Assembly: GCA_003216465.1 (NCBI GenBank)
Contig: QCIU01000006.1
Coordinates: 68,967-104,230 of the forward strand
Length of the DNA stretch: 35,264 bases
Origin: Prochlorococcus sp. AG-402-N10
Lineage (GTDB): Bacteria > Cyanobacteriota > Cyanobacteriia > PCC-6307 > Cyanobiaceae
Direction of reading: 5' to 3'
Part shown: positions 31,165 through 35,264 of the stretch, in pieces
How the letters are laid out: every line of letters begins with the position of its first letter
How positions within the stretch are numbered: the stretch's first letter is position 1
Position numbers and translations under genes: made by a program
The notes under the pieces: generated by a model
Database searches by the model: none
The model's input: only the letters and a program-made list of their open reading frames with translations
What the model was told of the DNA's origin: nothing

Positions 31165-31344
31165 TCATAAATCATTTTTGGAAATATATTCTTGAGAACT
31201 AATAAGATCTTGCATTAGACCTTGGGAAGATGAATTGAATCCATTTTTTTCAAGATAAGTTTTCACTTCCTTAAATTTTTTTTGAATTTTTTTTGTATAA
31301 GGGGTTGTCATTAAATAGTCTTCTTGTTCAGTGGAGTAATTCAT
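31165..31344 (-). CDS. Small hypothetical protein, 59 aa
   Basis: An ATG-initiated frame encodes 59 residues (MNYSTEQEDYLMTTPYTKKI..., with KEVKTYLEKNGFNSSSQGL). It is soluble, helical and has no cysteine. The codon series is open for the whole length and the stop is 11 bp from the convergent psb34 stop. The family is not recognised. Confidence 0.6.
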   Translation of the reverse strand: MNYSTEQEDYLMTTPYTKKIQKKFKEVKTYLEKNGFNSSSQGLMQDLISSQEYISKNDL

Positions 31345-31519
31345 TTAATTTAATTTTTATTATTACTTTAGATTTTGCTAAATATTTCATAAATAATGAA
31401 GTTATATTCATTACAAAAAACGATTACTAGTAATAAATACTTATTTTAAGAAAATCAATTTATTCTTTATTTATGAGAAAATATTATTACCTGAGATTTA
31501 TTTTTATCTATTTTTAAAA

Positions 31520-31804
31520 TCAAAGAGTGCTTATTGTCACAAGTTCCGTTAAATCCCTTGACCTCAAATATTCTTGAAATACATCAGAATAAAAGGCTCT
31601 TTTTGCAGCTATCTTAGATTCAAATTCTATTACTATGCCTAATTGACCCCCGTCCCACTTGTGCGAATTAGAAACCTGGGTAATATCTTTTTTTATTACT
31701 ACGCCACCTACTGATCTTATCCATGGCATAACTGTTCTTATGTATTCGAGAAACATATCGGCATTTGGAATAGAAATTTTCTTAAGCCAGTAACTCTTTG
31801 TCAT
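31520..31804 (-). CDS. DUF1330-like ferredoxin-fold protein, 94 aa
   Basis: The 94-residue protein fits the DUF1330 pattern of dimeric alpha/beta-barrel proteins: an N-terminal strand and helix (YWLKKISIPNADMFLEYIR), a middle GGVVIKKD strand, then GQLGIVIEFESKIAAKRAFYSD followed by FQEYLRSRD. Members may bind small aromatic molecules, but activity is not established. It is probably cytoplasmic. Confidence in the fold is higher than in any function. Confidence 0.7.
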   Translation of the reverse strand: MTKSYWLKKISIPNADMFLEYIRTVMPWIRSVGGVVIKKDITQVSNSHKWDGGQLGIVIEFESKIAAKRAFYSDVFQEYLRSRDLTELVTISTL

Positions 31805-31882
31805 GGAATCAAAACATTTTCAGTAGAATATAGCACATAACGTAAGTATTTTTGCTCAAGTATTTCTTGTAAAACTATTTAA

Positions 31883-32425
31883 ATGAATTTAGAACAACAA
31901 TTATTCGACTTACTCCTCTCAAGTCCTAATACAAAAAAGATTAAAAATATGGCTGAAGAATTAGAGAAGGAATCAAGATTTACTCTTAGCAGGGATATTG
32001 AGAAGTTAAAAGGGATATGGGAACTAAGATGGAGTAGTTCAAAAGCTCTATTTCTAAATTACTCCCCTTTAGTTGATAATCTTCAAATTCTTGATCCTTT
32101 AAATCTAGATGGTCTAAATTTACTCAAACCTAAAGGAATCAATTCAATTATTGGAACGGGAATAGTAGCAAAATTAAGATCTTTAAGTGAAAAAAAAATT
32201 GGAGTAAATTTTACTCATGCTGGAATAATTGGACCTTATATTGGAATAAGGAAGATAAACGCTTTAACTAAGATTAAAAAAGAACAAAAAGGATGGTTAG
32301 AAATAACTTTTTTGAGCAAAGATCTTAGAATTTGCAGGGGCGATAAAGGCACTTTATTTATTCTTAGAAGAATAAAAGACAATATCTTATTTGAAAGGTT
32401 TCAAGAATTTATTAAATATCTTTGA
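31883..32425 (+). CDS. PAP/fibrillin family protein, short form (180 aa)
   Basis: A second PAP/fibrillin-like protein: the N-terminal helical part is followed by LKGIWELRWSSSKALFLNY (residues 42-60), which aligns with the SGEWELIYST block of the longer family member at 28790-29545, and the C-terminal part ends LRICRGDKGTLFILRR (about 152-167), the family's conserved RxxRGxxGxxFV-type motif. It is about 70 residues shorter than its neighbour. The probable site is the thylakoid surface or associated lipid bodies. Confidence 0.78.
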   Translation: MNLEQQLFDLLLSSPNTKKIKNMAEELEKESRFTLSRDIEKLKGIWELRWSSSKALFLNYSPLVDNLQILDPLNLDGLNLLKPKGINSIIGTGIVAKLRSLSEKKIGVNFTHAGIIGPYIGIRKINALTKIKKEQKGWLEITFLSKDLRICRGDKGTLFILRRIKDNILFERFQEFIKYL

Positions 32426-32431
32426 ATATCT

Positions 32432-32725
32432 TTATTTTTTAATCCAAATGCATTTTAAAAAGAAATAAATTGGCAAATATTTAAAAGCTTCTTTGGGCAG
32501 CTCATATGACATAAATTTTAAATACTCTTCTAACCAATAACCTACATCAAGTCCAAAAAGGTATCTTTCTAAAACGTACCAAAACTCTTTATCAAATATT
32601 GTTGTTAAATTAAGGTAGATATATTCCCAATGAAAGGTATTCCAATATTGTTGTAAATAAGAAGAGATTATTAGCCAAAAAGATACAAATAAAAAACTTT
32701 TTGCAAATTTACTCAACTTTTTCAT
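32432..32725 (-). CDS. Aromatic-rich membrane-associated protein, 97 aa
   Basis: I do not recognise this protein. It begins with a signal-anchor-like helix (about residues 9-24, SFLFVSFWLIISSYLQ) followed by a strikingly Trp/Tyr/Phe-rich region (WNTFHWEYIYLNL, FWYVLERYLFGLDVGYWLEEYLKF) and a C-terminal hydrophobic patch. It is likely to sit on or in the membrane. It converges on the short PAP gene with 6 bp between stops. Confidence 0.55.
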   Translation of the reverse strand: MKKLSKFAKSFLFVSFWLIISSYLQQYWNTFHWEYIYLNLTTIFDKEFWYVLERYLFGLDVGYWLEEYLKFMSYELPKEAFKYLPIYFFLKCIWIKK

Positions 32726-32874
32726 TATTTTTAATCCAAAACAATATAGATCTTAAAAAAATTTTTTCTTAATTTAATATAATTAGTAATTATTTTTATT
32801 TCCATAAAATATTGATCCATTAAAAATATAAAAAAAATTTTTTATTTTCATCCAAGTTTATAGTGAATAAAAAA

Positions 32875-33003
32875 TTATTTTTCTTTATTAGTCAAATTTT
32901 GTGCTTTACTATTTTTATTTCTTAAATTAAATCCTAAAAATAAAAAAGTTAAATAAATTGCAATACTACCAAGTAATATTATTAATATTTTTGAAATGTC
33001 CAT
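32875..33003 (-). CDS. Small single-pass membrane peptide, 42 aa
   Basis: An ATG-initiated frame encodes 42 residues with one helix (KILIILLGSIAIYLTFLFLGF) followed by a polar basic tail (RNKNSKAQNLTNKEK). This is the usual layout of small cyanobacterial membrane proteins. The family is not recognised and no ribosome-binding site is obvious. Confidence 0.45.
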   Translation of the reverse strand: MDISKILIILLGSIAIYLTFLFLGFNLRNKNSKAQNLTNKEK

Positions 33004-33123
33004 TTGGATTTTTTAATATAGCTTATGAATATAAATATAATTTGGAGTTTTTAAAACTAAATATTATTACGCATTAATTAATATTAATTTACTAGGCTAG
33101 ATTAAATTAATTATTTACGATAA

Positions 33124-33528
33124 ATGCCAATAGTTTTTGCTTGGAGCCTTTGCCTGTCTGTTTTAGTTGTCTTACTATCGACAATTCCTTTGACTCTAGG
33201 AAGAATCAAAGCTGGTTATTCTGCGGAGAATATGTCTGCACCAAGAGCATTATTTGATCAATTGCCAGACTTTGGTAAAAGAGCAGTTTGGTGTCATCAG
33301 AATTGCTGGGAAAGCATTTCTATTCATGCTCCAGCTTGCATACTTTGTTTAATTACATTACCTGATTCAAACCTCTCATTAATAGCTGCTTGGATGCACC
33401 CTCTCTTACGTTTCTTTTATATTGGAGCTTATGTCTTAAATATTCCTATTGCTAGAGGTTTAATATGGGCTTCTGGAATTTTTACTACACTTATTTTATA
33501 TAAGGAAGGGATATCCCAACTTATGTAA
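33124..33528 (+). CDS. MAPEG-family membrane protein
   Basis: The 134-residue protein has four hydrophobic segments and matches the MAPEG pattern (membrane-associated proteins in eicosanoid and glutathione metabolism). The family's central loop is visible as FGKRAVWCHQNCWESISIHAPACILC (about residues 50-75), corresponding to the R/AxxAHxNxxExxP block, and the C-terminal RFFYIGAYVLNIPIARGLIW. Bacterial members are often membrane glutathione transferases, but no substrate can be assigned. It is convergent with the Mrr-type nuclease gene. Confidence 0.82.
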   Translation: MPIVFAWSLCLSVLVVLLSTIPLTLGRIKAGYSAENMSAPRALFDQLPDFGKRAVWCHQNCWESISIHAPACILCLITLPDSNLSLIAAWMHPLLRFFYIGAYVLNIPIARGLIWASGIFTTLILYKEGISQLM

Positions 33529-33533
33529 TTTAA

Positions 33534-34406
33534 CTAAATTAGTAGATTTTCTAAATCCTTTAATTCAAAATCATTTATTAGTTTTACTTTATTAGCTCTT
33601 GCTAGTTTTTGTGCAGATTTAGTAAAACCAGATTTTGATACTAATACCGCATGTGTTCCTTTCCAATATAATTTACCAGCTGAAATTTCTTGAACAGCAT
33701 TGTTGCCTACTGCTTTTTTATGATTTTTACATTGAATACAAATCCTTAAATTATCGATGGAGGCAATCAAATCCACTCCTTGGTCTCCTGTAACAGGTGT
33801 TTCTTTCACTTTCCACCCATTCTTTTTGAGTATTTCCTTACAATGATTTTCAAATATAATTCCTTTTTTATAGTTTTGATTAATATTCTTCGATGTATTA
33901 TTTTCTATTAAATTTAGGCAAGTTTTTTCTATTTGACTAGCTATGAATATAAACCAGTCCTCATTCTCCAAAATTCTACTCGCACCAATTATTTCATCAT
34001 TAATTATTGGATTAATCTTGCGATAAGCTTTCCATTTTTCAAAAAAAATGTCTTTTCCTGAAAAATTTTTTAAAATAACTTTTTCCCAAAAGTAGGGAAT
34101 GCCCTCTTTAAATCTTTTCGAACCATTATTGAGGCATTTCTCAATTAATTCCTCATCGAGAGGAGGATTACCAATCCACTTTTTCAAGTCTTCGTTACCA
34201 TAAGCATCAATAACTTTTAATCTAATTCTTTCCTCCAATAGATTGTATTTATTTTCTTCAATAAGTCTATTTATCGTCTCAAGGAAGTAATTTGCATTTA
34301 GGGCATTATTTAATTTATCTTTTCTTTTTTTTAATAGAAAAGCTCTAAAAATAGTTATCCAAAATAACAAAATTAGAGAAACTAAAATAATAAAAATATT
34401 ATTCAT
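33534..34406 (-). CDS. Membrane-anchored Mrr-type restriction endonuclease-like protein
   Basis: The 290-residue protein has an N-terminal transmembrane helix (residues 4-22, IFIILVSLILLFWITIFRA), a helical middle, and a C-terminal Mrr_cat-type nuclease fold: E186 in IIFENHCKEIL, D212 in GDQGVDLIA, and the QxK motif Q225-K227 in IQCKN. These are the acidic and lysine residues of the PD-(D/E)xK active site. Mrr-like enzymes cut modified DNA, but many membrane-anchored relatives have no known restriction role. No methyltransferase or specificity gene is beside it. It lies in a run of minus-strand genes. Confidence 0.8.
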   Translation of the reverse strand: MNNIFIILVSLILLFWITIFRAFLLKKRKDKLNNALNANYFLETINRLIEENKYNLLEERIRLKVIDAYGNEDLKKWIGNPPLDEELIEKCLNNGSKRFKEGIPYFWEKVILKNFSGKDIFFEKWKAYRKINPIINDEIIGASRILENEDWFIFIASQIEKTCLNLIENNTSKNINQNYKKGIIFENHCKEILKKNGWKVKETPVTGDQGVDLIASIDNLRICIQCKNHKKAVGNNAVQEISAGKLYWKGTHAVLVSKSGFTKSAQKLARANKVKLINDFELKDLENLLI

Positions 34407-34429
34407 TATTTTTTATTTATTATTTTTAG

Positions 34430-34681
34430 TTAAAAAGATTTTGTTTTTCTAATTACAAAATCATTTTTTGTGATTAATGTAGAGTCTTTTACATCAAAAC
34501 CACTTATTGCTGAAATTTCACCTTCAATACCCTCCAGGGTAAGTTGTTCAATAATTCCCTTAATAACTTCGTCTTCAACTAATTTCCTATCTATTCTTTC
34601 GGGAGTTATATCTGTTAACCATTTAGAAGTCTTTTTTTTTACCACTTCTGTTGGGTTGGTTATTTTTAAGTAAATAGCCAT
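34430..34681 (-). CDS. Conserved hypothetical protein, 83 aa
   Basis: I do not recognise a named family. The 83-residue protein (YLKITNPTEVVKKKTSKWLT, then TPERIDRKLVEDEVIKGIIE) has a mixed strand/helix pattern and no membrane segment or cysteine. It is probably cytoplasmic. It is located 23 bp upstream of the nuclease gene on the same strand, so the two may be co-transcribed. Confidence 0.6.
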   Translation of the reverse strand: MAIYLKITNPTEVVKKKTSKWLTDITPERIDRKLVEDEVIKGIIEQLTLEGIEGEISAISGFDVKDSTLITKNDFVIRKTKSF

Positions 34682-34722
34682 TTTAAAAAAATAATACTTT
34701 ATTATTATAAGCCAAGTTATTT

Positions 34723-34923
34723 TTATTGATTATTTTTATTATTACTTTCCCATTCAAGAAATTGAAAAATAATTATTGCAAAGATTGAAAAAAAAACGAT
34801 AAAAAGCACCAACCATCCTATGAATTTGTTTTCAGAAAAAAGGTTAGTAAGAGAAGAAGTTTCTTGGTATCTTGATTCCATTTGATATTGATATGAATCG
34901 ATGACTATAAATATTTCTTTCAT
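34723..34923 (-). CDS. Single-pass membrane protein, 66 aa
   Basis: I do not recognise this protein. It has a polar N-terminus and one transmembrane helix (about residues 36-54, GWLVLFIVFFSIFAIIIFQF), ending in a short polar tail. It is located 41 bp upstream of the 83-aa gene in the same orientation. No function can be suggested. Confidence 0.55.
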   Translation of the reverse strand: MKEIFIVIDSYQYQMESRYQETSSLTNLFSENKFIGWLVLFIVFFSIFAIIIFQFLEWESNNKNNQ

Positions 34924-34978
34924 TAGAGAATAAAAATTAATTGCTTTAGTAATTAAAAATTAATTTACCAGTTCTTTA

Positions 34979-35264
34979 TTAGTTTAATTTTGAAAATGCC
35001 TTTGAAATAAATTCAGGCCTTTTCCTTATAATAGAGAAATTTTTTTTATCCACCAATACCAAATTAACTTCGGCAATGGTCAAAACCTTTTTATCATTGT
35101 TAATAAATTTTGAATAGATATTAATTTTCGGACTTTTCCCTATTTTGAATAAGCTTTCAATTGTAATATTATCCCCAATATATAAAGGTAGTATATACTT
35201 TATTGAGGCATCTATTAATGGTAGTTCAAATCCTCTTTTTATTAGATCAAAATAATTTATACCT
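34979..35264 (-). CDS. Hot-dog fold acyl-CoA thioesterase, 3' part (partial)
   Basis: The gene runs off the right edge of the window; 95 C-terminal codons are present. The sequence YFDLIKRGFELPLIDASIKY followed by ILPLYIGDNITIESLFKIG fits the 4-hydroxybenzoyl-CoA thioesterase-like (hot-dog) family, with the usual strand of substrate-facing residues (ASIKYILPLYIGD). In cyanobacteria a member of this family is the 1,4-dihydroxy-2-naphthoyl-CoA hydrolase of phylloquinone synthesis, which is a reasonable guess, but the catalytic N-terminal part is not in the window. Confidence 0.7.
   Translation of the reverse strand, partial: GINYFDLIKRGFELPLIDASIKYILPLYIGDNITIESLFKIGKSPKINIYSKFINNDKKVLTIAEVNLVLVDKKNFSIIRKRPEFISKAFSKLN

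Overview
The window is AT-rich (roughly 30% G+C by eye), densely packed chromosomal DNA. Its content points to a high-light-type Prochlorococcus or a very close marine picocyanobacterium: very short intergenic gaps, cyanobacterial families (DUF1400 hydrolase, DUF2839, Ssl1498/Psb34, PAP/fibrillin, lumenal pentapeptide protein), and two cyanobacterial regulatory RNAs of the Yfr1 and Yfr2 types. I see no tRNA, rRNA, insertion sequence, prophage or CRISPR array.

Layout. (1) 42-5813, plus strand: ruvC, a 5-formyl-THF cyclo-ligase, sufE, homoserine dehydrogenase, a small unknown, then a dipeptide-type ABC binding protein and one permease. (2) 5810-11623: a secreted DUF1400/alpha-beta hydrolase, an MFS transporter whose start lies 5 bp from the divergent hydrolase start, a DUF2834 membrane protein, a PfkB sugar kinase, two small unknowns, a pentapeptide-repeat protein and a cupin. 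(3) 11740-14988, minus strand: a tight operon of circularly permuted ATP-grasp, alpha-E and transglutaminase-like proteins, a conserved trio predicted to make or modify a peptide. (4) 15126-16948: small genes, a candidate small RNA, a strong terminator and a decayed gene. (5) 16965-23141: a zinc-homeostasis island with a WD40 protein, a COG0523 GTPase, ZnuA, ZnuC, Zur and ZnuB, with a perfect 17-bp palindromic Zur/Fur-type box between znuA and znuC. (6) 23150-33003: a long tract of small, mostly unrecognised proteins, many with one membrane helix, with the Yfr1/Yfr2 pair, OsmC, DUF1499, TM2-like, two PAP/fibrillin proteins, a Nif11-like protein, Psb34 and DUF1330. (7) 33124-35264: a MAPEG protein, a membrane-anchored Mrr-type nuclease, two small proteins and the 3' part of a hot-dog thioesterase.

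The most interesting signal is in region 5. ZnuA and the neighbouring COG0523 GTPase carry the same inserted domain of about 110 residues (shared FEWxG, DPxM and FTxH...EF blocks). This ties the periplasmic zinc-binding protein and the cytoplasmic zinc chaperone together through a common module that I cannot match to a named family. Second is the tandem Yfr1-Yfr2 locus, where the two RNAs carry almost perfectly complementary motifs about 125 bp apart. Two small genes also appear to be broken by in-frame TAA codons (16356-16592 and 23963-24109). About a dozen small ORFs reported here were found by reading the sequence directly; their confidence values reflect that.
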